Positions 1 to 8,932 of a stretch of DNA of 64,000 bases are shown here, piece by piece. The notes below the pieces were generated by a model. The model did no database searches. It saw nothing but the letters and a program-made list of their open reading frames with translations, and was not told the origin of the DNA. The stretch covers positions 186,955-250,954 of the forward strand of contig JAUICG010000004.1 in NCBI GenBank assembly GCA_030427485.1, written 5' to 3'. Positions within the stretch are counted from its first letter, which is position 1. The number at the start of each line of letters is the position of its first letter. The stretch comes from Gammaproteobacteria bacterium (lineage in GTDB: Bacteria > Pseudomonadota > Gammaproteobacteria > Pseudomonadales > Halieaceae). The position numbers and the translations under genes were made by a program.

Positions 1-334
1 CGCCAAAACTGCCGCTGAAGCTGCGCACCGAATTGATGTCGTAGCAACAGGTCAACGCGTTGTCGAAGGCCAGGCCCGTCAGGGTCAGGCCCAGGTCGGC
101 GGTGTTCAGTTCACCGAGCGCGGGGTCGAAGCCGTCGAATACGAAGTGTTGGCTGCCGTTGATGTCGTAACAGCAGGTGAGCGCGTTATTGCTGAAGTCA
201 AAGTTCACGTCGGTGAACTGCGTAGATACCATCGGCGCGGCCTGCACGGGCTGCACCAGCGCTTCCATGCCCATCACGGTTGCGCCCGTAATCAGGCCGC
301 CGGCGAGGGCGTTTGAGATGCTTTTTCTTCCCAT
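1..334 (-). CDS. Exported protein with Cys-Cys repeat, choice-of-anchor-like (partial)
   Basis: The gene starts at ATG 334 (minus strand) behind a GGGAGA ribosome site and runs off the left edge, leaving 111 residues. Residues 1-32 look like a signal peptide ending in VQA. The mature part carries the same decapeptide, NALTCCYDIN, at residues 50-59 and 92-101, a 42-residue period. Between the copies is FDPALGELNTADLGLTLTG (residues 69-87), which resembles the start of 'choice-of-anchor' domains found before PEP-CTERM-type surface anchors. The C-terminus, where an anchor would lie, is outside the window. The paired cysteines could form disulfides or bind metal. Function unknown. Confidence 0.72.
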   Translation of the reverse strand, partial: MGRKSISNALAGGLITGATVMGMEALVQPVQAAPMVSTQFTDVNFDFSNNALTCCYDINGSQHFVFDGFDPALGELNTADLGLTLTGLAFDNALTCCYDINSVRSFSGSFG

Positions 335-793
335 GTTGAAAGTCTCCCGCTTGTTGCCGGCACGGCTCCGCCATCCGGTGACCGGGTTCGGATTGCCGGC
401 CACACTATCGGGCGGCCAGTCGCAACCGCCCCGTATAATAATAGCCACACTTGCGAATAATGCCACCTCGGATGCAGACACACCCCGATCAAGCTGTATT
501 GCCGCAGCGGCGGACGTGCATCGCCGGCGGCGGAGGCCTTGCGTGCCGCCCCGCGCGTGCGCTATCCCTCGGGCGAGATTTTCCTCGGTTGAGTTGTCCG
601 GTGGCGAGGTTGTTTGCCCCTGGCTTGCAGACCGTTTGACCAATACCCTGAACAATCCGCCAATGTCAGTTTGTATAATATGTAAATAATAAACATTCTC
701 ATTACCATTGACATTATTAAATAATAATAATTATCATGTATTTTTTTCTGCGCTTAGCTTCACTACGACAATCACATAACCGGACCATTGCCA
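335..793. other. Intergenic region between divergent genes
   Basis: This 459-base gap separates the leftward exported-protein gene from the rightward TonB receptor. I see no convincing gene in it. Bases 660-740 are AT-rich against a GC-rich background and hold the Fur-like site described separately. The remainder shows nothing I can name. Confidence 0.6.
722..736 (+). promoter_or_regulatory. Fur-box-like operator
   Basis: TAATAATAATTATCA matches the 7-1-7 Fur consensus TGATAATnATTATCA at 13 of 14 defined positions. A second AT-rich stretch with partial likeness (AATAATAAACATTCTCATT) lies near 686-704. The site is about 60 bases before the TonB receptor start, so iron-dependent repression of the 794-4818 operon is likely. 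Seen in sequence; Fur binding is inferred. Confidence 0.7.
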
Positions 794-2899
794 ATGAAAT
801 TGACTGTACCACCTGCCGACCTCCGGCGGGCCCTGCTGACTACGGCTGTCAGCGCCTCCCTCGCCGCCAGTGTACAAGCCGCAGACGAACCGAAGAAACT
901 GGAAGAAGTGGTGGTCTGGGCCACCCAGGTGCGCGCGTCATCGGTCGACCTCGGAGAAGAGGCGATTATGATCCGCCAGGCGGATCACCTGAGTGACCTG
1001 CTGCGCACTATCCCCGGGGTGGACGTCGGCGGCGCACACTCGCTTAACCAGCGCATCACGATTCGCAGCCTGGGCGACCGCGACCTGCGCATCAGCATCG
1101 ATGGCGCCAACCAGAACACCTACATGTACCACCACATGGGTAACCTGCAGATTCACGCGGACATCCTGCAGTCCGTGGACATTGACGTGGGCACCAACTC
1201 GGTGATCGACGGTGGCCTCGGCGGCGCCGTGCGCTTCGAAACCAAGGACGCCCGGCATCTGCTGCGCGACGGTCAGCGCTACGGTGCGCGTGTGACCGGC
1301 TCCTACGACGACAACGCCGGCTCAGGCTACTCCGCCACCGCCTACGCCAAGCTCACCGACGCGGTCGACGCCCTGGCCTATTATCACCACGTGGACCGGG
1401 ACAACTACAAGGTCGGCGGCGGCAAGATCGAGGACAGCAATGGCCAGGAAATCCCGGGCACCAACGGCAAGGTGAAGGGCCTGAAAGGCGATCTCGACGA
1501 CATGCTGTTCAAGCTGGGCTGGAACTTCGACGAAAACCAGCGCCTGCAGCTCTCCTACGAGGGCTACTCGGACAAGGGTAACTATAGCTACCGCCCGGAC
1601 ATGGGCCTGGCGACGGATATCGCGATCGGCGACAGCCTCGGTCTGCCGCTGACCTACCCCACCAAGTTTCTGCGCGACACCCTGGTGCTGAAGTACGAAC
1701 TGGACTGGGGCGGCCACTCCACCCTGAACGCCTCCGCCTTCGGCAACAAGAGCACCCTGTCCCGGGACGAGAGCGCGATAAATGCGATCTGGCCCGAGGA
1801 CCCGGCCCACGTTTCCGGCAAGGCAGAGAATACCGGCTTCGGCCTGCTTGGGGTAAGCGACCTCGACATGGGCGCTCTGCACCAGCTGACCTATGGCACT
1901 GACATCATCGAGTACCAGACCAAGTACAAGCCCGACGGCTCGGTGGCCGCGCAGGAGAACGCCACCAGCAGCGCTCTGTTCGTACAGGACCGTATAGAGC
2001 TGACCCATGGCCTGGCGTTGATTCCCGGTGTGCGCTACGAGTACTACGATATCGACTCGACCGTGGTCGACGATGACTTCTCCGCCGCTACCGGCGCCAT
2101 CGCCGGCGAATGGGCGGTGATCGACCCGGTACTGGTCAAGCTCAGCACCACGCAGCTGTTCCAGGGGCCGGAGATCAGCGAGGTATTCATCGGTGCGGGA
2201 CTTTACGCCACACCGAACCCGGATATCGACAAGGAGACCGGCTACAATACGGAGTTGTCCCTGGCTTACGAGGACGCAGTACTCGGCGCGAACCGCTTCA
2301 CCGCCGGCTTCACCCTGTTTCGCACTGACATTCACGACTATATCTACGAGTACGCCGCGGCGCCTGCGGATACAGGCGCACGCTATTGGCAGGACAATGT
2401 CGGCAACATGCGCATCGACGGCGGCGAGGCTTACATCGGCTACGACATCGGTGCCCTGCGCACCCTGCTCACCTACTCGGTGTCCGACAGCGACCTCGAC
2501 GCCGACAGCGAGTACGCCGACCTCGACGGCGCGCGCCTCGACCGGGAGCAGGGCGACACCTGGAGCTTCAACGTGGACTACCTGCTGGAGCAGTTCAATC
2601 TCACCCTGCATTCTGATGTGCTGTGGGTGGATGGTCTCGGCTCGGGCCTGGACCTGGACGGCGCCAGCCTGGACAACAGCAAGGACGGTTACACCGTGGT
2701 CAACGTCTCGGCGCGCTGGACCCCGGCGAGCTTCCCGGGCTTTGCGCTGACCGTGGGTGCGGACAATCTGCTGGATGAGTACTATGCCTCACAATCCTCG
2801 CGCACCGGGCTGTCGCTGCATCCGCGCTTCGGCGAACTGCAGTTGACCGACTACGAGCCGGGCCGCAACGTCAAGGCCACCATCTCCTACGAGTTCTAG
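794..2899 (+). CDS. TonB-dependent outer membrane receptor, heme/siderophore type
   Basis: A 701-residue outer-membrane beta-barrel for TonB-driven uptake. ATG 794 is preferred to the in-frame TTG at 788. Residues 1-29 are a signal peptide ending in VQA, followed by a TonB-box-like LEEVVVWATQV. The plug domain follows (IPGVDVGG, TIRSLGDRDLRISIDG). Deep in the barrel, FQGPEISEVF and PNPDIDKETG resemble the FRAP...NPNL signature of heme and siderophore receptors. The protein ends in a terminal phenylalanine (SYEF), as barrel proteins do. It is the first gene of a Fur-box-preceded operon with PepSY, DUF2271 and DUF4198 genes, a combination known around iron uptake receptors. The exact ligand cannot be read from the sequence. 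Confidence 0.9.
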   Translation: MKLTVPPADLRRALLTTAVSASLAASVQAADEPKKLEEVVVWATQVRASSVDLGEEAIMIRQADHLSDLLRTIPGVDVGGAHSLNQRITIRSLGDRDLRISIDGANQNTYMYHHMGNLQIHADILQSVDIDVGTNSVIDGGLGGAVRFETKDARHLLRDGQRYGARVTGSYDDNAGSGYSATAYAKLTDAVDALAYYHHVDRDNYKVGGGKIEDSNGQEIPGTNGKVKGLKGDLDDMLFKLGWNFDENQRLQLSYEGYSDKGNYSYRPDMGLATDIAIGDSLGLPLTYPTKFLRDTLVLKYELDWGGHSTLNASAFGNKSTLSRDESAINAIWPEDPAHVSGKAENTGFGLLGVSDLDMGALHQLTYGTDIIEYQTKYKPDGSVAAQENATSSALFVQDRIELTHGLALIPGVRYEYYDIDSTVVDDDFSAATGAIAGEWAVIDPVLVKLSTTQLFQGPEISEVFIGAGLYATPNPDIDKETGYNTELSLAYEDAVLGANRFTAGFTLFRTDIHDYIYEYAAAPADTGARYWQDNVGNMRIDGGEAYIGYDIGALRTLLTYSVSDSDLDADSEYADLDGARLDREQGDTWSFNVDYLLEQFNLTLHSDVLWVDGLGSGLDLDGASLDNSKDGYTVVNVSARWTPASFPGFALTVGADNLLDEYYASQSSRTGLSLHPRFGELQLTDYEPGRNVKATISYEF

Positions 2900-2939
2900 G
2901 TGCAATGTCTGTGACAGGCGCGGTGCATGGAGGCTGCCG

Positions 2940-3530
2940 GTGAACCCGGCGCTGGCGAAAGCCAGTCGCACTGTGCACTGGGTCAGTTCTGCCGTGGGGC
3001 TGGCCAGCCTGGTATTTTTCTCCATCACCGGGATCACCCTCAATCACCCGGACTGGTTCTCGGCCCAGCGCTCGGTGTACTCCGAGGCGGTGACCCTGTC
3101 GCCTGACTGGTTGGCCCGGTTCCAGGTGGCGGACGAGGTGGCGCGGCTGGGTGCCCTGTCCGGTGAACTGCAGCGGCGCTGGCAGCTCGATGTGCCGCGG
3201 AACATCGACCGTGATGAATTCGAGTGGGTGCTGGACTACCAGCGTCCAGGCGGCCTGACTACCGTGGTACTGGACATTGAGACCGGCGACCTGTCGCTGG
3301 AGCGGGTGGACGACGGCATGATCGCGCTGATCAATGACCTGCACAAAGGCCGCCACTCCGGCACGGCCTGGATGTACCTGATTGACGTCGTGTCGGTGAC
3401 CTGCCTTCTGTTCGCTGTCACCGGCCTGCTGTTGTTGTTCGTGCATGCGGGCAAGCGTCGCAGTACCTGGCCGCTGGTTGGGCTGGGTACGGTGCTGCCG
3501 CTGGCACTTTACTGGGTGTTCGTACCATGA
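2940..3530 (+). CDS. PepSY-associated inner membrane protein
   Basis: 196 residues from a GTG start with GGAGG seven bases upstream. There is one membrane helix near residues 16-36 (LASLVFFSITGITL) and two more at about 140-162 and 174-194, with a periplasmic PepSY-like segment between them. The SITGITLNHPDW motif after the first helix is typical of PepSY_TM-like proteins. Such proteins occur beside TonB receptors and are thought to help in iron release or reduction, though their mechanism is not settled. The gene overlaps the next one by four bases (ATGA), indicating one transcript. Confidence 0.82.
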   Translation: MNPALAKASRTVHWVSSAVGLASLVFFSITGITLNHPDWFSAQRSVYSEAVTLSPDWLARFQVADEVARLGALSGELQRRWQLDVPRNIDRDEFEWVLDYQRPGGLTTVVLDIETGDLSLERVDDGMIALINDLHKGRHSGTAWMYLIDVVSVTCLLFAVTGLLLLFVHAGKRRSTWPLVGLGTVLPLALYWVFVP

Positions 3531-4015
3531 TGCTTGCCAGACCCCTACCGACCTTCCTGCTGTGCCTTCTTCCGCTGACCACCTTGGCCGCCGATTTCAC
3601 GGTGGAACTTGAGATTCCCGCGATGGAGACCGCGGAGTACCACCGCCCCTATGTCGCTGTGTGGGTGGAGGACGACAAACGTCGGCAGGTGGCGCAGTTC
3701 GCTCTTTGGCTTGAGCAGGAAAAATGGCACCGGGACCTGCGTAGCTGGTGGCGACGCGGGGGCAGCAAGCTGGCACTGCCGGTGGACGGTGTCTCCGGCG
3801 CCACCCGCAAACCCGGTCACCACACTGTTCGGGCGTCCAGCGGACTGCCCGCAGGCACATATTCCCTCAACGTCGAGGCGGTGCGCGAGGTGGGCGGGCG
3901 CGAACACCTGCGGATTCCCTTTCAGTGGTCGGGCCAGGCGCTGGAGCTGAGTGCCCAGGGCGAATCCGAGCTCGGCCGCATCACTGTCACTTTGGTCCCC
4001 GAGGAGCAACCATGA
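3527..4015 (+). CDS. DUF2271 periplasmic protein
   Basis: 162 residues with an N-terminal signal peptide (cleavage after about residue 21, TTLA). The mature part has the DUF2271 pattern: an early VELEIP strand, YVAVWVED, the basic-aromatic WHRDLRSWWRRGG near residues 67-79, and DGVSGATRKPGHHTV. The family is periplasmic and of unknown chemistry, and is repeatedly found with PepSY and DUF4198 genes next to TonB receptors. The start overlaps the PepSY stop and its stop overlaps the following ATG, so translation is probably coupled. Confidence 0.85.
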   Translation: MMLARPLPTFLLCLLPLTTLAADFTVELEIPAMETAEYHRPYVAVWVEDDKRRQVAQFALWLEQEKWHRDLRSWWRRGGSKLALPVDGVSGATRKPGHHTVRASSGLPAGTYSLNVEAVREVGGREHLRIPFQWSGQALELSAQGESELGRITVTLVPEEQP

Positions 4016-4818
4016 AACTGATTTCCCCTGCACTCACGTTATTGCTGGTGCTCTCGAGCCCGGCGACCCTCGCGCACAAGCGCTGGCTCCTGCCCACCGA
4101 TTTCACCCTCAGTGACGCCGAGACCGTGACCGTGGATTTCTCCGCGTCGAACAATATTTTCTACGTGGACATGCCCATGCCGCTGGCCATGGTGAGCGTC
4201 CTCACCCCGACGGGGAAGAATGCGCCAATCGGCAACCCGCAGGAGGGTCCACGCCGCAGCAGCTTTGATCTCGAGGTGAGAGAACCCGGCACGTATCGCG
4301 TATCCGCCAGCGGCCCGCCGATGTACTTTGTGTCCTACCGGCTCGCGGGACAAAGCGAACCACAACGCGGGCGCGGCGACCTGACGACACTGAAGGCGGA
4401 ATTGCCCGCCGGCGCCACGGAAGTCCAGTTCGCCGAGTCGCACGGCCTGATAGAGACCTTTGTCACACTGGATGAACCCGGCGCACCCGCTGCGACAGGG
4501 GATGTATCGGGTCTGCGGATGGTACTGGCAGACTCGCATCCCAATGCGCTGTACACCGACGAGGACGCGCGTTTCGCTTTCACCCTGGATGGCGAACCCG
4601 CCGCGCAGTTGACTGTCACTGTGCAGTCGGACGGCAGCCGCTACCGCGACAACCAGGGCTTGAGTGAATACGTCACCGACGCGCAGGGCGTGGTGGAGAT
4701 TTCCTGGCCCACCGCTGGCCGCTACCTGCTGGAAGCGGCGCTGGAACAGGATCTCGAGGGTGAGATTGCCAAGCGCTACTACGTGTACTTCCTGACCCTG
4801 GACGTGCTGTCGCCCTGA
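4012..4818 (+). CDS. DUF4198 periplasmic protein
   Basis: 268 residues. ATG 4012 overlaps the previous stop (ATGA). A signal peptide of about 21 residues ends in TLA, so the mature protein starts with HKRWLLPTDF. This early histidine is typical of DUF4198, a family related to periplasmic metal-uptake accessory proteins of the NikM/CbiM-associated kind. The late segment LTVTVQSDGSRYRDNQGLSEYVTD... is the beta-sandwich pattern of the family. It is the last gene of the Fur-box-preceded operon, and I infer a role in metal handling in the periplasm. No clear terminator follows. Confidence 0.82.
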   Translation: MKLISPALTLLLVLSSPATLAHKRWLLPTDFTLSDAETVTVDFSASNNIFYVDMPMPLAMVSVLTPTGKNAPIGNPQEGPRRSSFDLEVREPGTYRVSASGPPMYFVSYRLAGQSEPQRGRGDLTTLKAELPAGATEVQFAESHGLIETFVTLDEPGAPAATGDVSGLRMVLADSHPNALYTDEDARFAFTLDGEPAAQLTVTVQSDGSRYRDNQGLSEYVTDAQGVVEISWPTAGRYLLEAALEQDLEGEIAKRYYVYFLTLDVLSP

Positions 4819-4951
4819 GCGGGTACTCCCGTAGCACTGTAGGGGCCCGCGCCGCTCGATCTGGTGATCCTTTCGCCAAAGCGACGTACTGCCAAAGTCC
4901 GGACATTCTGCTAACGTGGGTACCCATACCGTACTCGCAGGGGGAACACCG

Positions 4952-5836
4952 ATGGCCACTCAACTGGGCAAGCTGGGCGTTTGGGCTTTTATTGACAATA
5001 TGACGGCGCAGGAAGCCGTGCAGTTTGCGCAGCAACTTGAGAGCTGGGGATACGGCGCGCTGTGGATACCGGAAGCGGTGGGCCGCGACCCGTTCTCGAT
5101 CATCAGCTTCATGGCGGCGCACACCAGGAAGCTGGTGTTCGCCACGGGAATCGCCAATATCTGGGCGCGCGACCCGATGGCGATGAACGCGATCCACAAG
5201 ACTGTGTCCGAGCTGGCGCCGGGTCGCTTCGTGATGGGGCTGGGCGTATCGCACGCGCCGCTGGTCAATGACATCCGCGGCCACGCGTACGCCAGGCCGG
5301 TCTCCACGATGCGCAACTACCTGGAATCCATGCGCAACGCGCTGTACATCGCGGCGATGGCGGACCAACCGGCGCCCATCGTACTGGGTGCGCTGCGTGA
5401 GAACATGCTCAGGCTCAGCGCGGAAAAAGCCGACGGCGCCCACCCGTATTTCGTGCCGCCCGAGCATACCGCCTGGGCGCGTGGAATTCTCGGGCCAGAT
5501 GCGCTGCTCTGCCCGGAACAGATGCTGCTGCGGGAAACGGACGCGGACACTGCCCGGCGCATCGCCCGCTCGCATATGGCCACCTATACGACGCTGGACA
5601 ACTACCGCAATAATCTGCGGCAATTCGGCTTTGAAGACGCGGATTTCGAGAACAGCGGCAGCGACAAACTGGTCGACGCGATCGTCGGCTGGGGCGACGA
5701 GAGCGCGCTGCGCGAACGCGTTGACGCGCACTGGCGTGCGGGCGCCGACCACGTATGCGTGCAGGCCATCATGGACGGCACGGAGCGCGGGCCGGACATG
5801 GCGCTGCTGGAATTGCTGGCGCCCCTGAACCGGTAG
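4952..5836 (+). CDS. LLM-class (luciferase-like) flavin-dependent oxidoreductase
   Basis: 294 residues. ATG 4952 is chosen because AGGGGGAA lies just upstream; the in-frame ATG at 4916 lacks such a site. The TIM-barrel pattern of luciferase-like monooxygenases and F420-dependent reductases is clear: LGVWAFIDN near the N-terminus, AQQLESWGYGALWIPEAVGRDPF, LVFATGIANIWARDP, then LAPGRFVMGLGVSH. Such enzymes use FMN or coenzyme F420; the F420-type subfamilies are best known in mycobacteria. It stands alone between the iron operon and the convergent acyl-CoA synthetase gene. Substrate unknown. Confidence 0.85.
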   Translation: MATQLGKLGVWAFIDNMTAQEAVQFAQQLESWGYGALWIPEAVGRDPFSIISFMAAHTRKLVFATGIANIWARDPMAMNAIHKTVSELAPGRFVMGLGVSHAPLVNDIRGHAYARPVSTMRNYLESMRNALYIAAMADQPAPIVLGALRENMLRLSAEKADGAHPYFVPPEHTAWARGILGPDALLCPEQMLLRETDADTARRIARSHMATYTTLDNYRNNLRQFGFEDADFENSGSDKLVDAIVGWGDESALRERVDAHWRAGADHVCVQAIMDGTERGPDMALLELLAPLNR

Positions 5837-5899
5837 CTTGCTGCGAACGCTTCACCACGGTTTCACCACGTCCTCGCTACAACGAGCGCTGACAGGCTG

Positions 5900-7453
5900 T
5901 TAGCCGATATTTCTGTCCACGCCTTTCCAGTAAGGCTCCCGGAGTAGCTTTTTCAGAATCTTGCCGGAGGGGTTGCGCGGCAGCTCATCGACGACCTCCA
6001 GTTTGCGGGGAATCTTGTAGCCCGCGATCTTGTCGCGGCAGAATGTCACCATCTCTTCCACGGTGAGTGTCGTGCCCGTTTTGGTGACCACGAAGGCCAG
6101 CAGCGCCTCGCCGAACTTCTCATCGGGTATGCCGATCACGGCGACGTCGACCACCACATCGAGTTTCGCGAGGGCATTCTCCACTTCCACCGGGTAGATG
6201 TTTTCGCCGCCGCTGACCACCATGTCCTTGATGCGATCCTTCAGATAGAGATAGCCCTCGTCGTCGAGATAACCGGCGTCGCCGGTGTGCAACCAGCCGT
6301 CGGTCAGGTTCGCGGCCGTGGCCTCGGGCAGATTGTAGTAATGCAGCATGGTGGTGTCGGATTTCACCCAGATCTCACCGACCTCGCCGGTAGCCGCTTC
6401 GTTGTCCTGTGTATCCATGATCTTGATCGCCACGCCCACGGAGGGACGACCGCAGGACCTCAGCAACTCGGGTTTGCCGGCCAGCGCGCGGCGGTGATCG
6501 TCGGGAGAGAGGGTGACCACGGTGCCGGTTGTTTCCGTCATGCCGTACATCTGCATGAACTCACACTGGAACACCTCGATGGCCCGGCGCAGGACCGTTT
6601 CCGAGATCGGTGATGCACCGTAGTAGATGGTTTCGAGCTTGCTGAAGTCGCGCTGCTCCACGCCCGGCACCTGCAGCACCGCCATGATCATCGCGGGCAC
6701 CATAAAAATACTGGTCACGGGGTGCGCCTCGATATCGTCGAGTATCTTCACCGGGTCGAATACCCGGTGCAGGAGTGTGTGTTGACCATTGTAGAGACCG
6801 GCCATCAGCGAACCCGCGCCCCCGATGTGGAACATCGGCGCGACGACGACGCCCGCCGAACCCCTTGCCGGGCGTCGCGGCATCGCGATGACATTCATCG
6901 TGGCCAACTGCAGCATATTGAAGTGCGAAGTGACCACACCCTTGGGATTACCCGTGGTGCCGCTGGTATACAGTTGCAGAAAAGGGGCGTCCCGGTCGAC
7001 CTCAACAGCGGGGCTGGACTGCGGGAAGCGGGCCAGCCAGTCGTCCCAGTGCAGACTGTCGGGTTGCTCGCTTGTGATCACCGTAATATCGGGCGGCAGC
7101 TGCGGACGCAGTGCCTTCAGAGTTTCCTCCATACCCGGGAGTGCCAGCAGTACACGGGTGTTGGAGTCGCTGATAACGAATGCCAGTTCCGCGGGCGCCA
7201 GGCGATAGTTGAGCGGTACGGCGACGGCGCCCACCTTGCTGGCGGCCATGAACCACAGGCCGTGCTCGATGCTGTTTTCCCCGAGAATGGCGACCCTCTG
7301 GCCGATCTCCACGCCCAACTCGAGAAAACCGTTTCCCAGTTGGTTGGCGAGGGCATTGACCTGCGCATAGCTCATCGATGTGTCGTGGCGAGTGAAGCAG
7401 GCGGACTGCGGTACGCTTCGCGCGTAAAATTCGAGGTAGTGATGAACGAGCAT
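5900..7453 (-). CDS. Acyl-CoA synthetase (class I adenylate-forming)
   Basis: 517 residues. It activates a carboxylic acid through acyl-AMP to acyl-CoA. The ATP/AMP motif YTSGTTGNPKG is at residues 162-172, YGMTETTG lies mid-protein, GDAGYLDDEGYLYLKDRIKD marks the hinge, and the catalytic lysine K498 lies in RNPSGK. No signal peptide. AGGAAT precedes ATG 7453. It is the last gene of the leftward operon that includes P450, crotonase, acyl-CoA dehydrogenase and kinase-like genes, so its substrate is probably the acid handled by that set. Substrate choice (fatty, aromatic or steroid side-chain acid) cannot be read from the sequence. Confidence 0.9.
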   Translation of the reverse strand: MLVHHYLEFYARSVPQSACFTRHDTSMSYAQVNALANQLGNGFLELGVEIGQRVAILGENSIEHGLWFMAASKVGAVAVPLNYRLAPAELAFVISDSNTRVLLALPGMEETLKALRPQLPPDITVITSEQPDSLHWDDWLARFPQSSPAVEVDRDAPFLQLYTSGTTGNPKGVVTSHFNMLQLATMNVIAMPRRPARGSAGVVVAPMFHIGGAGSLMAGLYNGQHTLLHRVFDPVKILDDIEAHPVTSIFMVPAMIMAVLQVPGVEQRDFSKLETIYYGASPISETVLRRAIEVFQCEFMQMYGMTETTGTVVTLSPDDHRRALAGKPELLRSCGRPSVGVAIKIMDTQDNEAATGEVGEIWVKSDTTMLHYYNLPEATAANLTDGWLHTGDAGYLDDEGYLYLKDRIKDMVVSGGENIYPVEVENALAKLDVVVDVAVIGIPDEKFGEALLAFVVTKTGTTLTVEEMVTFCRDKIAGYKIPRKLEVVDELPRNPSGKILKKLLREPYWKGVDRNIG

Positions 7454-7537
7454 GCTGATTCCTGTTTATTATCCTGGCTGGTGGTCGGTCGTTTTCATTG
7501 TATACCCACAAACCGCTGCCGCTGAATACGGGCATGT

Positions 7538-8932
7538 TCATTCAGCGCGCAGCGCGGAGTAGCCCGGCTGGTCGATGTACAACTGCCCGGCGACTGTCTG
7601 TCGCAAATGCGCGGCCAGGCCGTCGGTCGCCAGGCTCAAGCCGTTGCGCAATTGCCGGGTGAGCTGCCAGCGCAGTGCGTCGAGCGATCCTTCGCCGAGC
7701 AGCGCCGCGAGCCGCAGTTGCTCCGCCGCGCCGAGTCGTGGGCCATGGAGGAATTCCCGCTGTGCGATTCCCAGGGAGTTGGCGGCGACCTTCGCCAGGA
7801 ATCCGAAGCGCTGTTTGTCGCCGGCGGCGACCTCGTCCGTCAGGAATGCGCGGACACCCGCCAGCAGTTCAGCGGGCATCGGCAGTTGGGTGCCCCGATC
7901 CAGTGCGGTCTCGGCGGGCAGCGTGAACTCGCCGGGGAAAAGCAGGTTGACGCAGTCCATCTGGGCCTCGGAGGAGCGCCGCCCGATCACTGGTCGCTCC
8001 AGGCTGGGGGTGTCCCCGGTGCGCCAGGCAGCGGCCATATTCAATGTGGTCACAGACCACCAGAAGGAGCCGAAGACCTGCCAGAAGCGCAGTTCTTCGG
8101 CGCTGATAGTAACGCCGGATTGCGCGCGGTAACCGTCCAGCAGGTCTTCGATCGCGCCAAAGCCGCCGACCGGTAGCGCCGCGTTGCCGAAGCGCCACGA
8201 GTTGACGCATAGCCAGCCGAGGTCGCGGACGGGATCTCCTATCTGGGCCAGCTCCCAGTCCAGCACCGCGACGATGCCGGACTCATCGATCATCAGGTTG
8301 CCGTTGCGGAAATCGCCGTGGACCAGGGTTTGTCGCGAACGCCGGGGCAGGTTGTCGAGAAGCCAGCGTGCGGTGTAATCGATCATCGGTGCTGGTATAT
8401 CCAGTGCCTGGTAGGCATTCCATGTTTCCTGCACCAGGGCCACTGGCGTAACGGTGGTCAGTTGTCTGGCGATCGAGTCATCGACCTCAATGGCATGCAG
8501 GCGCGCGAGCGTCTCCCCGCACTGCCTGGCGAGTTGCGGCCGGATCGCGGTCAGGGACTCGGCGCGTACAATGCGCTGGCCCAGGGTTTCGCCCTCCAGC
8601 CACTGCATCAGGAAGCCCGTGCCGAGATTGTCGCGCTCCTCGAGCAGGTAGACAACGCCGGGAACCGGAATGCCTGCCTCCCTGGCCAGTTGCAGCAACC
8701 TGGCTTCGGTTGCCAGGCCAACCTGGCCGGGCAGGGGAGCGCCCTGCTGGCTTGGCTGGCTGCGGCGAAACGCATAGCGGCGGCTACCCTCGTCGGTTTT
8801 CACCGCAATGCGATACGTCTCCTGGCTGGCGCCCGCGGTCAGTTGTTGGCACTCTTCGAGTTCACGGAAGCCGCTCACCCGCCGTTCCAGAAGCGTCTTC
8901 AATGCTTCGAGAAAAGCCGCGTCAATCGACAT
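7538..8932 (-). CDS. APH-family kinase-like protein fused to DUF6285
   Basis: 464 residues. The N-terminal two thirds is an aminoglycoside-phosphotransferase-fold kinase, with the catalytic loop HGDFRNGN at 205-212 and the metal motif DWELAQIGDP at 225-234. The last 120 or so residues (FLTDEV..., VAANSLGIAQRE..., LAALLGEGSLDALRWQL) match the DUF6285 pattern that often accompanies these kinases. The start codon overlaps the stop of the acyl-CoA dehydrogenase gene (TAATG). APH plus acyl-CoA dehydrogenase pairs, as in human ACAD10/ACAD11 and the Pseudomonas levulinate pathway, phosphorylate 4-hydroxyacyl-CoA and eliminate phosphate. I infer the same here; antibiotic resistance is unlikely. Confidence 0.82.
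   Translation of the reverse strand: MSIDAAFLEALKTLLERRVSGFRELEECQQLTAGASQETYRIAVKTDEGSRRYAFRRSQPSQQGAPLPGQVGLATEARLLQLAREAGIPVPGVVYLLEERDNLGTGFLMQWLEGETLGQRIVRAESLTAIRPQLARQCGETLARLHAIEVDDSIARQLTTVTPVALVQETWNAYQALDIPAPMIDYTARWLLDNLPRRSRQTLVHGDFRNGNLMIDESGIVAVLDWELAQIGDPVRDLGWLCVNSWRFGNAALPVGGFGAIEDLLDGYRAQSGVTISAEELRFWQVFGSFWWSVTTLNMAAAWRTGDTPSLERPVIGRRSSEAQMDCVNLLFPGEFTLPAETALDRGTQLPMPAELLAGVRAFLTDEVAAGDKQRFGFLAKVAANSLGIAQREFLHGPRLGAAEQLRLAALLGEGSLDALRWQLTRQLRNGLSLATDGLAAHLRQTVAGQLYIDQPGYSALRAE

Noticed and set aside
177..689. Rightward reading frame over the start of the window
   Set aside because: Most of it runs antisense to the Cys-Cys repeat gene or through the intergenic region, and it lacks a recognisable product.
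1322..2611. Long leftward open frame inside the TonB receptor gene
   Set aside because: Antisense shadow of a high-GC gene; the encoded sequence lacks domains.
7538..8932. Aminoglycoside resistance gene
   Set aside because: Its C-terminal DUF6285 domain and translational coupling to an acyl-CoA dehydrogenase point to metabolism.
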